Assembly: GCF_034044635.1 (NCBI RefSeq) | Contig: NZ_JAXCLX010000002.1 | Location: 186,001-250,000 of the forward strand | Source: Dongia rigui | GTDB lineage: Bacteria > Pseudomonadota > Alphaproteobacteria > Dongiales > Dongiaceae | Reading direction: 5' to 3' | DNA length: 64,000 bases | Shown here: one piece after another, positions 34,236 to 44,208 of the stretch | How the letters are laid out: the number at the start of each line of letters is the position of its first letter | Numbering within the stretch: the stretch's first letter is position 1 | Made by a program: the position numbers and the translations under genes | Notes under the pieces: generated by a model | The model's input: the letters and a program-made list of their open reading frames with translations, nothing else | Told to the model about the DNA's origin: nothing | Databases searched by the model: none

Positions 34236-34345
34236 TACTTCCCCAGCGCTGGGGCTGAGGGTATAGCTTGGCGAATCCGGGTGGGTGGCGTATGCCCGCC
34301 TGCCCTTAACATTCGCCGCGCCTGACGCCATGGGGACCTAGACCA

Positions 34346-35512
34346 ATGCCCTTCGATTTCCAGCCGACCGACGAGCAGCGCATGCTGGTCGAGACGACAC
34401 GTGCCTTTGTTGAGAACGAGCTCTATCCGGTGGAGCGCGAAGTCGACAAGCTCGGCTACGTCCCTAAGGAAATCGGCACAGCGATCAAGGAGAAGGCGAA
34501 GGCGCTTGGCCTCTATTCGGCCAACATGCCGGAATCCGTTGGCGGCGCCGGTCTCGACGTCATGTCGCAGATGCTGTTCGAGCGCGAACTGGGCAAGGCG
34601 AATTGGGCGGTGCAGAAATTCGTCGGCCGGCCTTCCTACATTCTGATGGCCTGCAAGGACGAGCAGATCGAGAAATATCTGCTGCCGACCGTGCGTGGCG
34701 AGAAGTCGGAGGTCTTTGCGCTGACGGAACCCGGTGCCGGATCGGATGCCATGTCCATCACCACGCGTGCCGAAGCTGATGGCGACGACTACATCATCAA
34801 GGGCGGCAAGCATTTCATCACCGGCGTGTGGGAGCCGGATTTTGCCATCGTCTTCACCGTGACCGGTGTTGACGAAACCAAACGGGGTCCGCGCAAGCGC
34901 ATCACGGCGTTCCTGGTCGATCGCGACACACCGGGCTTCACCATCCGCCGCGGACCGCGCTGCGTCTCCTACCGCGCCTATGACAATTGGGAACTGTTCT
35001 TCGACAATGTCCGCCTCAACAAGCGGCAGATCCTGGGCGAGGAAGGCAAGGGTTTTGCCGTCGCCAGCGAATGGCTGCTGGGCGGTCGCGTGTTCATTGC
35101 CGCCAATTGCTGCGGCAAGGCGGAGCGCGCGATGGATCTGGCGCTCGACTGGGCGGCGACACGCAAGCAGTTCGGCCAGACTATCGGCAAGTTCCAGGGC
35201 GTCTCGTTCAAGCTGGCCGACATGAAGACCGAGCTTGCTGCAGCCGATGCCCTGACGGCCTATGTCTGCTGGAAACTGCAGAACGGCACCATGACCGATG
35301 GCGATGCCGGCATGGCGAAGCTGTTCGCGACCGAGATGCTGGGGCGCGTCACCGACCAGGCGATCCAGATCTTTGGCGGCATGGGCCTGATGGAAGAGCT
35401 GCCGCTGGAAATGATGTGGCGCGACGCGCGTGTCGAGCGCATCTGGGAAGGGACGTCGGAAATCCAGCGCCACATCATCTCGCGCGAAATGCTGCGCGCG
35501 AAAGAACAGTAA
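34346..35512 (+). CDS. Acyl-CoA dehydrogenase
   Basis: A 388-residue flavoprotein that introduces the 2,3-double bond into an acyl-CoA, passing electrons to ETF. Residues 120-160 carry the FAD/substrate segment FALTEPGAGSDAMS, RKQFGQTIGKFQ is the usual helix, and the C-terminal IFGGMGLMEELPLEMMWRD and WEGTSEIQR hold the FAD site and the catalytic Glu. Chain-length preference cannot be told. It stands alone behind a strong palindromic operator candidate, so regulation by fatty-acid or CoA-ester levels is likely. Confidence 0.88.
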   Translation: MPFDFQPTDEQRMLVETTRAFVENELYPVEREVDKLGYVPKEIGTAIKEKAKALGLYSANMPESVGGAGLDVMSQMLFERELGKANWAVQKFVGRPSYILMACKDEQIEKYLLPTVRGEKSEVFALTEPGAGSDAMSITTRAEADGDDYIIKGGKHFITGVWEPDFAIVFTVTGVDETKRGPRKRITAFLVDRDTPGFTIRRGPRCVSYRAYDNWELFFDNVRLNKRQILGEEGKGFAVASEWLLGGRVFIAANCCGKAERAMDLALDWAATRKQFGQTIGKFQGVSFKLADMKTELAAADALTAYVCWKLQNGTMTDGDAGMAKLFATEMLGRVTDQAIQIFGGMGLMEELPLEMMWRDARVERIWEGTSEIQRHIISREMLRAKEQ

Positions 35513-35516
35513 ACGG

Positions 35517-36401
35517 TTAGGACAGCAGCGTCGCGCGCAGGGCCTGCAAGGCGGCGTGGATGCCGTCATCGGCGACACGCGGGATCAGCTTGCCGAAATG
35601 CGCTTCGATATCCGCAGGCGGGGTGCCGTTGCTGCGCGCTGCCGGCTGCACGCCCAGGCGCCAATAGATGAATTCGACCAATGGCAGGCGTTCCGGCGGC
35701 AGGACCGATTCAAGTGGCTGCAGCAGCGAAGCGATCTCGGCCGCGTCGAAGTCACCGGCATAGCGCCGGTCTGATTCATCGGCATAACAAACGGGCGAGC
35801 TTGCGCTGTTGCCGGGTGCCAGTCCCGCCGACCGCTCGGTGACGATGCGGCCCATCGGGATGTCGTGCTGCTGCGGCTTGATGCTGGGCAGTTGGAACAT
35901 GGCGAAGCCGACGCCGATCACTTCGGCCGGTCGCTTGCGCGCCGCCAGCGTCCGGTCGAAGAACCCGCCACCATACCCTAGGCGATAGAGCGCCGTATCG
36001 AAGCCAACCAGCGGCGCGATGACGGTTTGCGGCGTCACCTCAAGATCGGTGGCCGGAATTGGAATATCCCAGATGCCACGCGCCATGGCGCAGCCGGGCG
36101 ACCAAGGGCGGAAGGTCAACGGCTCACCGAGCTTCTTGCCGACGGGCAAGGCGATCTCGATGCCTTCGGCCGCCAGCGTGCGCATCAAGGGGCGCAGATC
36201 CGGTTCACTGCGGAACGGCCAATAGAAGCTGATCGGCCCCTCGGCCTCCTCCAGCACCGCATGCAGCCGCTCCATGAGGGCGGCGGACATGCCTTGGCGC
36301 AGGGTCGGTGGCAAGGCGGCGCGGGCGGCGAGGATCCTGCTCCGCGCTTCCTTGCGCCAGGGCTTCACCTCGTCCCAGGGCTGGCGGGCGGGCGCCGTCA
36401 T
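35517..36401 (-). CDS. 5-formyltetrahydrofolate cyclo-ligase family protein with C-terminal extension
   Basis: Probably converts 5-formyl-THF to 5,10-methenyl-THF with ATP. Residues 15-205 have the family layout ([32 protein letters not shown], the Gly-rich [22 protein letters not shown]). About 85 further residues (from about 207) form a helical extension not found in standard 190-residue enzymes, and the last part of the cyclo-ligase fold looks altered, so activity is less certain. The ATG overlaps the stop of ubiD (ATGA). Confidence 0.72.
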   Translation of the reverse strand: MTAPARQPWDEVKPWRKEARSRILAARAALPPTLRQGMSAALMERLHAVLEEAEGPISFYWPFRSEPDLRPLMRTLAAEGIEIALPVGKKLGEPLTFRPWSPGCAMARGIWDIPIPATDLEVTPQTVIAPLVGFDTALYRLGYGGGFFDRTLAARKRPAEVIGVGFAMFQLPSIKPQQHDIPMGRIVTERSAGLAPGNSASSPVCYADESDRRYAGDFDAAEIASLLQPLESVLPPERLPLVEFIYWRLGVQPAARSNGTPPADIEAHFGKLIPRVADDGIHAALQALRATLLS

Positions 36402-37915
36402 TTCCAGATCGGCTTGCCGCTACCGGGCAGGCCAAGCTCGGCCCAGCGCGACGTGACACGGTCGACGACGTTGCGATCCATGGCGATCTTCTCGCCCCAT
36501 TCGCGATGCGTTTCCGGCGGCAGCTTGTTGGTGGCATCAAGCCCGATCTTGCCGCCAAGGCCGCTTTCGGGCGAGGCGAAGTCGAGATAGTCGATCGGCG
36601 TGCGCTCGACGAGGGTGAGGTCGCGCACCGGGTCCATGCGGGTCGAGATCGCCCACATGACATCTTTCCAATCGCGCGCGTTGATGTCGTCATCCACGAC
36701 GATGACGAATTTCGTGTACATGAACTGGCGCAGAAACGACCAGACCCCGAACATCACGCGCTTGGCATGGCCCGGATAGGCCTTCTTCATAGAGACGACG
36801 GCGATGCGATAGGAGCAGCCTTCCGGCGGCAGCCAGAAATCGACGATCTCGGGGAACTGCTGGGTCAGCAGCGGGATGAAGACCTCGTTCAGCGCTTCAC
36901 CCAGCACCGATGGCTCATCCGGCGGCCGGCCGGTAAAGGTCGACAGATAAATCGGGTCCTTGCGCATCGTGATGGCGCTGATGGTGAAGACCGGGAAAGG
37001 CTCGACCGAATTGTAATAGCCGGTGTGATCACCGTAAGGCCCCTCTGGGCGATAGTCTTCGAGCGAGACATGGCCCTCCAGCACGATCTCGGCATGGGCC
37101 GGGACCTGCAGCGGCACGGTCTTGCAATCGACAAGCTCGACCTTCTTGCCACGCAGCATGCCGGCGAAATGATACTCGGACATCGTATCGGGAACCGGTG
37201 TCACGGCAGAAAGGATCGTGCCGGGATCGGCACCGATGACGACGGCGGCCGGCAAGGGCTCGCGCTTGGTCTCGCCCCAGCGGGCATGATGCTGTGCGCC
37301 GCCGCGATGCTTCAGCCAGCGCATCAGCGTCTGGTTCTTTGAGAGCACCTGCATACGGTAGATGCCGAGATTGAAGTCGTCGGACTTGCCCTTGCCGGGA
37401 CCCTTGGTCACCACCAGCGGCCAGGTGATGAGCGGTGCCGGCTCGCCCGGCCAGCAGCCCTGGATCGGAAATTCGGAAAGATCGATCTGGTCGCCGGTAA
37501 GAACAACATCCTGCACCGGGGCGTAGCCGACTTGCTTGGGCTTCATGGCGAGCGCCGTCTTTAGGAGCGGCAGCATCTCCCACGCTTCCTTGAAACCGCC
37601 GGGCGGTTCGGGCTGCTTCAGGAAGGCCAAGGTCTCACCGAGTGCCCGCAAACCCGATGGCTCGCGGTCCATGCCCCAGGCCACACGCTCTACCGTGCCG
37701 AAAAGATTGACCAGCACCGGCATGGGGTAACGCTTACCGCTTTCCTTCGAGACGGGATTTTCGAACAGCACCGCCGGCCCGCCTTCGGCCAGCAGGCGGG
37801 TCTGGATTTCCGTCATCTCGAGATGCGGATCGACCGGGGCGGCGACACGCTTCAAGCGGCCGCTCTGCTCCAGCTTCAGAATGAAGTCGCGCAAGGATTC
37901 ATAAGGCATAGTCAA
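36398..37915 (-). CDS. ubiD: UbiD family decarboxylase
   Basis: A prenyl-FMN-dependent decarboxylase, probably 3-polyprenyl-4-hydroxybenzoate decarboxylase of ubiquinone synthesis. The 505-residue length is normal. [18 protein letters not shown] opens the protein, and [20 protein letters not shown] and [13 protein letters not shown] (with the catalytic Glu region) are UbiD hallmarks. Its cofactor partner UbiX is encoded at 9440-10078. The stop overlaps the start of the cyclo-ligase-like gene, so the two are coupled. Confidence 0.88.
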   Translation of the reverse strand: MTMPYESLRDFILKLEQSGRLKRVAAPVDPHLEMTEIQTRLLAEGGPAVLFENPVSKESGKRYPMPVLVNLFGTVERVAWGMDREPSGLRALGETLAFLKQPEPPGGFKEAWEMLPLLKTALAMKPKQVGYAPVQDVVLTGDQIDLSEFPIQGCWPGEPAPLITWPLVVTKGPGKGKSDDFNLGIYRMQVLSKNQTLMRWLKHRGGAQHHARWGETKREPLPAAVVIGADPGTILSAVTPVPDTMSEYHFAGMLRGKKVELVDCKTVPLQVPAHAEIVLEGHVSLEDYRPEGPYGDHTGYYNSVEPFPVFTISAITMRKDPIYLSTFTGRPPDEPSVLGEALNEVFIPLLTQQFPEIVDFWLPPEGCSYRIAVVSMKKAYPGHAKRVMFGVWSFLRQFMYTKFVIVVDDDINARDWKDVMWAISTRMDPVRDLTLVERTPIDYLDFASPESGLGGKIGLDATNKLPPETHREWGEKIAMDRNVVDRVTSRWAELGLPGSGKPIWK

Positions 37916-38055
37916 GGCAATCTAGCGGGTTTCGTCTGCCCGGGCTAGGCCGTGAGGCTGTCGCTTTCTTGTCGGCCACGGAACAGAAAAGCCAGGCTAG
38001 GCAGCCCTGCGCTAGGGCGAGATGCCGCCCTGTCAGGCAGCTTCCCGTTCAGCGC

Positions 38056-38901
38056 TCAATTGGCGACCAGCAGGCAGTCTCCGCCGGCGGCGTTGATATC
38101 CTTGCATGCGGCCTTGGCGGCACTGCGATCGGCGAAGGGGCCGATCTGCAGGCGATAGAAGATTCCCTTGGTGCCGAGATCGGCGCGCTCGATCTGAAGC
38201 TGCTGGCCGTCGAGGGCCGCCCCCAAGCGCTTGCGCAGGCGCTTCCATTCGCCGTCGACATCGGCTTCGTTGGCAACCGAAGCAAGCTGGAGGCGAATGC
38301 CGCTCGGCGCGTCGGTGGCGGGGAGGGAAGCGACCTGTGTCTCCGCCGGTTCAGCGGCGACTGGAGCTTCGGCGGTGGCGACCGGCTCGACTGCGGTTGC
38401 GGCAGCTGGCGCCTGGTAGCCGGCGGCGGCCTGGCTTGATTCCGTCTCGGCGGTCGCGCGCTGCGCCGGCGTCATGCGTTGCCCGACCACGGTCTGGTTG
38501 GTTTGCGCCATGATGCGCGACACACCGGGTGCCGCACCGCGCGAGGCGAGGGACAGCCATTTATAGGCCTCGGTATCGCTCTGTGGCACGCCTTCGCCCT
38601 TGGCATAGAGCACGCCCAGGCGGGACTGCGCTTCCGGCTCTCCGGCCTCGGCCGCTTCCTGCAGCAGGGAGACGCCTTCCGCCGCCGATCCGCCGTGGCC
38701 AGCGAGGTAGAGCTGCGCCAGCTTCCATTTGGCGTAGCCGTCACCGGCCGACACCAAGGGCTGCAACTCCGCGATGGCGGTATCGTATTTTTTGGCGGCG
38801 ATGGCCGCTTCGGCGGCGGCCAGATCGGCTGATGCCGGGAAAGCCAGCGCCAAGCCCACACCCAAAGGCGCGAAAGCCCATAAAATTCTCAACGAAGCCA
38901 T
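38056..38901 (-). CDS. Exported Sel1-repeat and SPOR-domain protein
   Basis: A 281-residue protein with a signal peptide (cleavage near PASA-DL). Residues 30-125 contain Sel1-type repeats (AKWKLAQLYLAGHGG, AQSRLGVLYAKGEGVPQSDTEAYKW). An Ala/Pro/Glu-rich linker follows. Residues 200-281 form a SPOR domain (GIRLQLASVANEADVDGEWKRL, FYRLQIGPFADRSAAKAACKDI) that binds denuded peptidoglycan at the septum. A role in cell division or envelope maintenance is likely. It is divergent from a small membrane protein. Confidence 0.8.
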   Translation of the reverse strand: MASLRILWAFAPLGVGLALAFPASADLAAAEAAIAAKKYDTAIAELQPLVSAGDGYAKWKLAQLYLAGHGGSAAEGVSLLQEAAEAGEPEAQSRLGVLYAKGEGVPQSDTEAYKWLSLASRGAAPGVSRIMAQTNQTVVGQRMTPAQRATAETESSQAAAGYQAPAAATAVEPVATAEAPVAAEPAETQVASLPATDAPSGIRLQLASVANEADVDGEWKRLRKRLGAALDGQQLQIERADLGTKGIFYRLQIGPFADRSAAKAACKDINAAGGDCLLVAN

Positions 38902-39090
38902 GGGTTTCCCCTCACGCGATGATGCAATTGTTGAGGAGGGTAACCCGACAATGCGAGTCGGGTCGATGCCGCATTGTGCCGGCAGCGATCACGAACTGGC
39001 GCCAATTCGCGGCAAAATGACCTCTTCGGCGCGATACCGGAACTGTGCCAGACTGGCGAGGTTGAAGTTGCGTCAGTCGCGAGAATGCCG

Positions 39091-39399
39091 ATGCCCAAAC
39101 TGGTCAAATTCATGCTGCGCCATGCCCTTATCGGCGCCGCCGCCGCGATCGTGTTCGTCGCGGCTGTCATGATGCTCGATGTCGGCGGCCTGGCGACATT
39201 GGTGAGCAACTCAACCTACGGTCCACTTGCAGTAGCGCTGCTCACCTTCTTCACCGCGCTGACCTTCGGCGGCCTGCAGATGGGCATTGCTGTGATGTCG
39301 CTGAAGGAGCGGGACGACGAGGCCGATCCCAAGGATGGCCGGCATCAGGATGCTGCCGTGTTGCAGCCGGTGCCGCTCCGCATCACGCGGCGGCGCTGA
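39091..39399 (+). CDS. Small two-helix membrane protein
   Basis: A 102-residue protein with hydrophobic helices at about 12-34 and 48-70, then a polar, charged tail. ATG 39091 has GAGA seven bases upstream; ATG 39085 is also possible. No family is recognised. It is convergent with cobT, their stops abutting. Confidence 0.6.
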   Translation: MPKLVKFMLRHALIGAAAAIVFVAAVMMLDVGGLATLVSNSTYGPLAVALLTFFTALTFGGLQMGIAVMSLKERDDEADPKDGRHQDAAVLQPVPLRITRRR

Positions 39400-41271
39400 T
39401 CAGGCGGCGAAGCCGCCCTTGCCTTTGCCGCCGCGGCGCTGATCTTCCTCGAAGAGGGCCGCCAGCTGCTCCAGCACCGTGCCACCCAGCTGTTCGGCAT
39501 CAACCAGCGTTACCGCGCGCTTGTAATAGCGCGTCACGTCATGGCCGATACCGATCGCGACCAGCTCCACAGACGAGCGCGTCTCGATCCAGTCGATGAC
39601 GTCGCGCAAGTGGTGCTCAAGGTAGTTGCCGGGATTGACCGACAACGTTGAATCGTCGACCGGTGCGCCGTCCGAGATCACCATCAGGATCTTGCGCTGT
39701 TCGGGGCGAACCGCGATGCGGTTGTGCGCCCAAAGCAATGCCTCGCCGTCGATGTTCTCCTTGAGAATCCCCTCGCGCAGCATCAGACCCAGGTTCTTGC
39801 GGGCCCGGCGCCACGGCGCATCCGCCGATTTATAGATGATGTGCCTGAGATCATTGAGGCGGCCGGGATTACCGGGCTTGCCGGCGGCGATCCAGCTTTC
39901 GCGCGACTGCCCGCCTTTCCACATGCGGGTGGTGAAGCCCAGAATCTCGACCTTCACGCCGCAGCGCTCCAGCGTGCGCGCCAGGATATCGCCGGTCATG
40001 GCGGCGACCGTGATCGGCCGGCCGCGCATGGAGCCGGAATTGTCGATGAGCAGCGAGACGACCGTATCGCGGAACTCGGTATCGCTTTCCTGCTTGTAGG
40101 AGAGCGGCAAATCCGGATTGACGACCACGCGCGGCAGGCGCGCCGCGTCGAGGATGCCTTCCTCAAGGTCGAAATTCCACGAGCGGTTCTGCTTGGCGAG
40201 GAGGCGCCGCTGCAGACGGTTGGCAAGCTTGGCCACCACGGTCTGCAGGGCCGTCAGCTGCTGGTCGAGCAACTGGCGCAGGCGCGAGAGTTCTTCCGGG
40301 TCGCACAGATCGGCGGCGTCGACCACTTCGTCGAACTGCGTGCTGAAGGGCTTGTAGGGCGCCTCGTTGCGGCGGCTGAGATCCGGTTCGTTGCGGCGCT
40401 TGGGGCTGCCGGGTTTTTCGTCACCCGTCTCGGCATCCATCTCCATGTCGGTTTTTTCGGAATCGACTTCCTCGGATTCCGCGGCGGCACTTTCGGCCGC
40501 TTCCGATTCCAGCTCCATCTGGCTGTCGGATTTCTGCTGCTCCTTGCCCTTGGTCTGCTGCTGATCGTCGTTGTTGTCCTGATCAGGCTCGTCCTGGTTC
40601 TCGGCTTCCTCGTCCTCGGGATCGAAATCGTCTTCCGAGGCTTCCAGTTCCATGTCGGCGAGCAGGCGCCGCGTCGCCTTGGCATAGGCCTTCTGGCTGG
40701 TCAGGCATTCGCCGAGGCGCTCGATATCCTCGCGCACCTTTTGCGGCAGGTCACCGCGCCACAGGTCCACCATGCCCTTGGCGAGCTCCGGCACGGATTG
40801 GCCGGTGAGCGTCTCGCGGGCGAGGAGGCGCAGCACGTCGGGGAGCGATCCCTCCTGCTGCGAGGCGACACGCACGAAGCCCTTCTGCCGGCAATGCTCG
40901 TCGAGTGCGGCATTGAGGTTCTGCCGCACACCGTCCATGCGACGCGAACCGATCGCCTCGACGCGCGCTGTTTCCAGCGCCTGGAAGATGTCACGCGCCA
41001 GCTGGCTCTTCGGTGCCTCGCGCATATGGACTTTGGGGTTGTGGTGCTTCAGCTTCAGCGCGATCGCATCGGCTTCACCGCGGGCCAGGGCCACATCCGC
41101 CGCCGGCAGGTGTCGGCCGGGAAGCGGCAGGCGCGCGTCATTGCCGCTGATCCCCGCCGGTCCCTGATTGGGGGCGAAGCTCACCTGCAGTTCATTATTC
41201 CCCGACATGGCGCGCATGGTGGCGCCGGTGACGCGGCGGAACTCTTCGACCGGATTCTTCGGCCCCGACAT
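39400..41271 (-). CDS. cobT: Aerobic cobaltochelatase subunit CobT
   Basis: Together with CobS and CobN it inserts cobalt into hydrogenobyrinic acid a,c-diamide in the aerobic cobalamin pathway. The 623-residue protein has the usual three parts: a helical N-terminal region, a long acidic tract (about 210-300, rich in Glu, Asp and Gln) and a C-terminal von Willebrand A domain with the MIDAS motif DNSGSMRG and a conserved [10 protein letters not shown]. cobS lies 20 bases upstream on the same strand. cobN is not in the window. Confidence 0.92.
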   Translation of the reverse strand: MSGPKNPVEEFRRVTGATMRAMSGNNELQVSFAPNQGPAGISGNDARLPLPGRHLPAADVALARGEADAIALKLKHHNPKVHMREAPKSQLARDIFQALETARVEAIGSRRMDGVRQNLNAALDEHCRQKGFVRVASQQEGSLPDVLRLLARETLTGQSVPELAKGMVDLWRGDLPQKVREDIERLGECLTSQKAYAKATRRLLADMELEASEDDFDPEDEEAENQDEPDQDNNDDQQQTKGKEQQKSDSQMELESEAAESAAAESEEVDSEKTDMEMDAETGDEKPGSPKRRNEPDLSRRNEAPYKPFSTQFDEVVDAADLCDPEELSRLRQLLDQQLTALQTVVAKLANRLQRRLLAKQNRSWNFDLEEGILDAARLPRVVVNPDLPLSYKQESDTEFRDTVVSLLIDNSGSMRGRPITVAAMTGDILARTLERCGVKVEILGFTTRMWKGGQSRESWIAAGKPGNPGRLNDLRHIIYKSADAPWRRARKNLGLMLREGILKENIDGEALLWAHNRIAVRPEQRKILMVISDGAPVDDSTLSVNPGNYLEHHLRDVIDWIETRSSVELVAIGIGHDVTRYYKRAVTLVDAEQLGGTVLEQLAALFEEDQRRGGKGKGGFAA

Positions 41272-41291
41272 TGCCCTCTGGCCCCTCTGGG

Positions 41292-42290
41292 TTACGCCCG
41301 GATCTGAGCCTGGGTGGCGGAGTCCTTGAGGTCCTGGCCGAAGCAGCGCTGATAGTATTCGGCAACCACCGGCCGCTCCAACTCGTCACACTTGTTGAGG
41401 AACGAGACGCGGAAGGCGAAGCCGACATCGCCGAAGATGCGCGCATTCTCGGCCCAGGTGATGACGGTACGCGGGCTCATCACGGTCGAGATGTCGCCGT
41501 TGATGAAACCGGCGCGGGTAAGCTCGGCGCAGGCGACCATGGCATTGAGGGACTTGCGGCCCTGTTCGTTGTCATAGGTCGGCGACTTGGCGAGCGCGAT
41601 GCTCACCTCGTCGTCATGCGGCAGATAGTTCAGCGTCGCGACGATGTTCCAGCGGTCCATCTGGCCCTGGTTGATCTGCTGCGTGCCGTGATAGAGGCCG
41701 GTCGTGTCGCCAAGGCCCACCGTGTTTGCCGTGGCGAACAGGCGGAAAGCCGGATGCGGGCGAATGACCTTGTTCTGGTCGAGCAGCGTCAGCTTGCCTT
41801 CGACTTCGAGCACGCGCTGGATCACGAACATCACATCCGGGCGGCCGGCGTCGTATTCGTCAAAGACAAGTGCTGTCGGGTGCTGCAGCGCCCAGGGCAA
41901 CAGGCCTTCGCGATACTCGGTGATCTGCTTGCCGTCCTTGAGGACGATCGCGTCCTTGCCGATGAGGTCGATGCGGCTGATATGGCTGTCGAGGTTGACG
42001 CGGATGCAGGGCCAGTTGAGGCGCGCCGCGACCTGCTCGATATGGGTCGATTTGCCGGTGCCGTGATAGCCCTGGATCATGACGCGGCGGTTGAAGGCAA
42101 AGCCCGCCAGGATGGCCATGGTGGTGTCATGGTCGAAACGATAGGTCTCGTCGACATCCGGCACGAGCTCGCTGCGCTGGCTGAAGGCCGGCACCTGGAG
42201 GTCGGAATCGAGGCCGAACATCTGGCGCACCGAGATGTTGATGTCGGGCTTCGAGGACTTGTCGATTTGGGCGAGATTCTGGGTGACCAT
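41292..42290 (-). CDS. cobS: Aerobic cobaltochelatase subunit CobS
   Basis: The AAA+ ATPase partner of CobT. The 332-residue protein has Walker [11 protein letters not shown], Walker [10 protein letters not shown], a sensor region [16 protein letters not shown], and the arginine-finger region RVSFLNKCD. All are typical of CobS and its MoxR-like relatives. The start is preceded by about 190 bases without a gene. DnaJ-like, CobS and CobT genes run in this order on the minus strand, a common alphaproteobacterial arrangement. Confidence 0.93.
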   Translation of the reverse strand: MVTQNLAQIDKSSKPDINISVRQMFGLDSDLQVPAFSQRSELVPDVDETYRFDHDTTMAILAGFAFNRRVMIQGYHGTGKSTHIEQVAARLNWPCIRVNLDSHISRIDLIGKDAIVLKDGKQITEYREGLLPWALQHPTALVFDEYDAGRPDVMFVIQRVLEVEGKLTLLDQNKVIRPHPAFRLFATANTVGLGDTTGLYHGTQQINQGQMDRWNIVATLNYLPHDDEVSIALAKSPTYDNEQGRKSLNAMVACAELTRAGFINGDISTVMSPRTVITWAENARIFGDVGFAFRVSFLNKCDELERPVVAEYYQRCFGQDLKDSATQAQIRA

Positions 42291-42482
42291 GATGGGGCTC
42301 GTCAGCTCGTTAACATCTTAAAAAGGGTGCCCTTTCTAGGGCAATTCCAGGATGGTGACTAGGTCATTCGCTGCAAAGCAGCCCTGCTTTCCGGAAGGTT
42401 TCAACGTGGGGCTGCTTCTGTGCCCAAGAATTCGGCAAAACTGTGCCGATACAATGCCGTGCTGCGGACCGGTCAGTGCGGC

Positions 42483-43109
42483 CTAGTCGGCGATGGCAGC
42501 GCGCTTGAGCGTGCTGTAGGCCTGATTGACGACCTTCAGCTTTTCCTCGGCCACCTTGTCGCCGCCATTGGAATCGGGGTGCAGCTGTTTGGCCAAGGTC
42601 TTGTAGCGGGTCTTGATGGCATCCCAATCCACCGGCGCCACCAAATCGAGCACGGCCAGCGCCTGGTCCTCGGCCGACAGTTTGCGCCGGGCCCGCGCCC
42701 GGGCTTCTTTCTCGGCCTGGCGTTTGGCTTGCCCCATCCGCGCCTCGATATCGGCCTGGACCTCTTCCGGGAAGAGGTCGAAGCGTGTCTTGGCGTCGAA
42801 TTTGTACTGCCGGCCGCTGGCGGAACGCTGGCCTAGCTTCCAGGTCGGACGATCACCGACGATCGACGAACGCACCGATTTTTCGATGTCAGCAGCGCCC
42901 ATGCCGGCATAATAATCCCAGCTACGATTGTATTCCCGGACGTGGTCCAGGCAAAACCAATAGTAGTCGTTGAGCCGGTCGCGCGATTTGGGCGCGCGAA
43001 AGGTACCGGCTTCGTGGCAGCCGGCGTGGTTGCAGGTCACAGGGCGGGCTGGCGGGTCGGGATCGAAATGGCTCCGACGCCGGTGACGGATGGTCTGTTC
43101 TTTCGACAT
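42483..43109 (-). CDS. DnaJ-domain protein
   Basis: A 208-residue protein from ATG 43109, with an alternative start 48 bases upstream. The N-terminal part contains CNHAGCHEAGTFRAP and YYWFCLDHVREYN, a Cys/His pattern that may bind metal. Residues 80-150 are charged, and the C-terminal 65 residues form a J domain with the essential HPD (KQLHPDSNGGD). It probably recruits DnaK for a specific client; its place before cobS-cobT is conserved in related bacteria, but a link to cobalt chelation is not shown. Confidence 0.82.
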   Translation of the reverse strand: MSKEQTIRHRRRSHFDPDPPARPVTCNHAGCHEAGTFRAPKSRDRLNDYYWFCLDHVREYNRSWDYYAGMGAADIEKSVRSSIVGDRPTWKLGQRSASGRQYKFDAKTRFDLFPEEVQADIEARMGQAKRQAEKEARARARRKLSAEDQALAVLDLVAPVDWDAIKTRYKTLAKQLHPDSNGGDKVAEEKLKVVNQAYSTLKRAAIAD

Positions 43110-43225
43110 GAGATTAAGTATGAGGTGCGGCAAGCATTCTCGCAAGGGCGAGAGCACTTGCCGGAACAGATGTCGCAGGCTAAGTCAGTGCGGCAACACA
43201 TTTTTTACGAAGCGGATTTGATCTC

Positions 43226-43714
43226 ATGACGATGTGCCATTGCGGTTCTGGGAAACAGCTCGAGGCCTGCTGCCTGCCGCTCATCAACGGGGCGCCGGCG
43301 CCGACGGCCGAGGCGCTGATGCGCTCGCGCTATTCCGCTTTCAAGGAGCGGAACCTCGATTATATCGACAAGACCCATGCCAGTGACATGGACGAGCCCT
43401 TCGACCGTGCCGAAGGCGAAGTCATGATGAACGAGATCGACTGGCGCGGACTCGAAATCCGCCGCGTCGTCGCTGGTGGCGAAAAGGACGAAACCGGCGA
43501 GGTCGAGTTCATCGCGCGCTTCAAGCGCCAGGGCCAGGCTGGCGTCCATCACGAACTGGCGACCTTCAAGCGCGAGAACGGTCGCTGGGTCTATGTTGAT
43601 GGCGAGCTCAACCCGAAGGCGCCGCCGCGCCGCGTCGTGCAGGTCGGCCGCAATGATCCTTGCACCTGCGGTTCAGGCAAGAAGTATAAGAAGTGCTGCG
43701 GCGCAGCTGCCTGA
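43226..43714 (+). CDS. YchJ-like protein with two SEC-C-type zinc motifs
   Basis: A 162-residue protein of the YchJ (UPF0225) family. It begins with a zinc-binding [13 protein letters not shown] and ends with a canonical SEC-C motif, [18 protein letters not shown]. The middle has an NTF2-like fold ([23 protein letters not shown]...[18 protein letters not shown]). The SEC-C motif in SecA binds SecB and ribosomes; the role of YchJ proteins is unknown. It is divergent from the DnaJ-like gene and followed at 10 bases by the BolA gene. Confidence 0.82.
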   Translation: MTMCHCGSGKQLEACCLPLINGAPAPTAEALMRSRYSAFKERNLDYIDKTHASDMDEPFDRAEGEVMMNEIDWRGLEIRRVVAGGEKDETGEVEFIARFKRQGQAGVHHELATFKRENGRWVYVDGELNPKAPPRRVVQVGRNDPCTCGSGKKYKKCCGAAA

Positions 43715-43724
43715 GACGGGGGCG

Positions 43725-44000
43725 ATGATGGCCAAGGTTGCGGACGGCATGGCAGCGAAGCTCACCGAAGCCTTCGCGCCCACGCATCTCAACGTGATTG
43801 ACGAGACCAACCAGCACCATGGCCATGCGGCCTGGAAGGAAAGCGGCGAAACCCATTTCAAGGTGGAGATCACCGCCGCTGCCTTCGCCGGCAAGAGCCG
43901 CGTCGAGCGCCAGCGCCTAGTCTATGCAGCCCTCGCCGAAGATCTCAACGCCGGCGTTCACGCGCTGGCCTTGGTCGTGAAGGCGCCCGGCGAAGCCTAG
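43725..44000 (+). CDS. BolA family protein
   Basis: A 91-residue BolA-type protein of class II fold that works with monothiol glutaredoxins in iron-sulfur trafficking. It contains HLNVIDETNQHHGHAAW, with the conserved His region, SGETHFKVEI, and the late KSRVERQRLVYAAL. GGGGG precedes the ATG; ATG 43728 is equally possible. It is probably co-transcribed with the YchJ-like gene. Confidence 0.87.
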   Translation: MMAKVADGMAAKLTEAFAPTHLNVIDETNQHHGHAAWKESGETHFKVEITAAAFAGKSRVERQRLVYAALAEDLNAGVHALALVVKAPGEA

Positions 44001-44147
44001 CCAAAACCCGGCATCCGAAATATCCGCCGAGGCGGATTGACGCAGGGGCTGCCATTTCCTACTTGTTTTAGGCGTATCGTCGAACGCGGCGGTCACGTTT
44101 TGGTTAACGCCGCTTTTCATTCGCATATGCAGCCAGGAGTCGAGAAT

Positions 44148-44179
44148 TTTTCAAGACAGCCTTCGAAAAGTCTTGAAAA
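44148..44179. promoter_or_regulatory. Perfect 10-bp inverted repeat before the PspA operon
   Basis: TTTTCAAGAC (44148-44157) and GTCTTGAAAA (44170-44179) flank a 12-base spacer, 30 bases before the first ORF. The right arm contains CTTGAA, which with TATGTT at 44197-44202 makes a possible promoter of sigma-70 or RpoH-like type. Initiation there would give an almost leaderless mRNA. Confidence 0.5.
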
Positions 44180-44208
44180 GGATAAAATGAGTCCTTTATG
44201 TTTTATCG

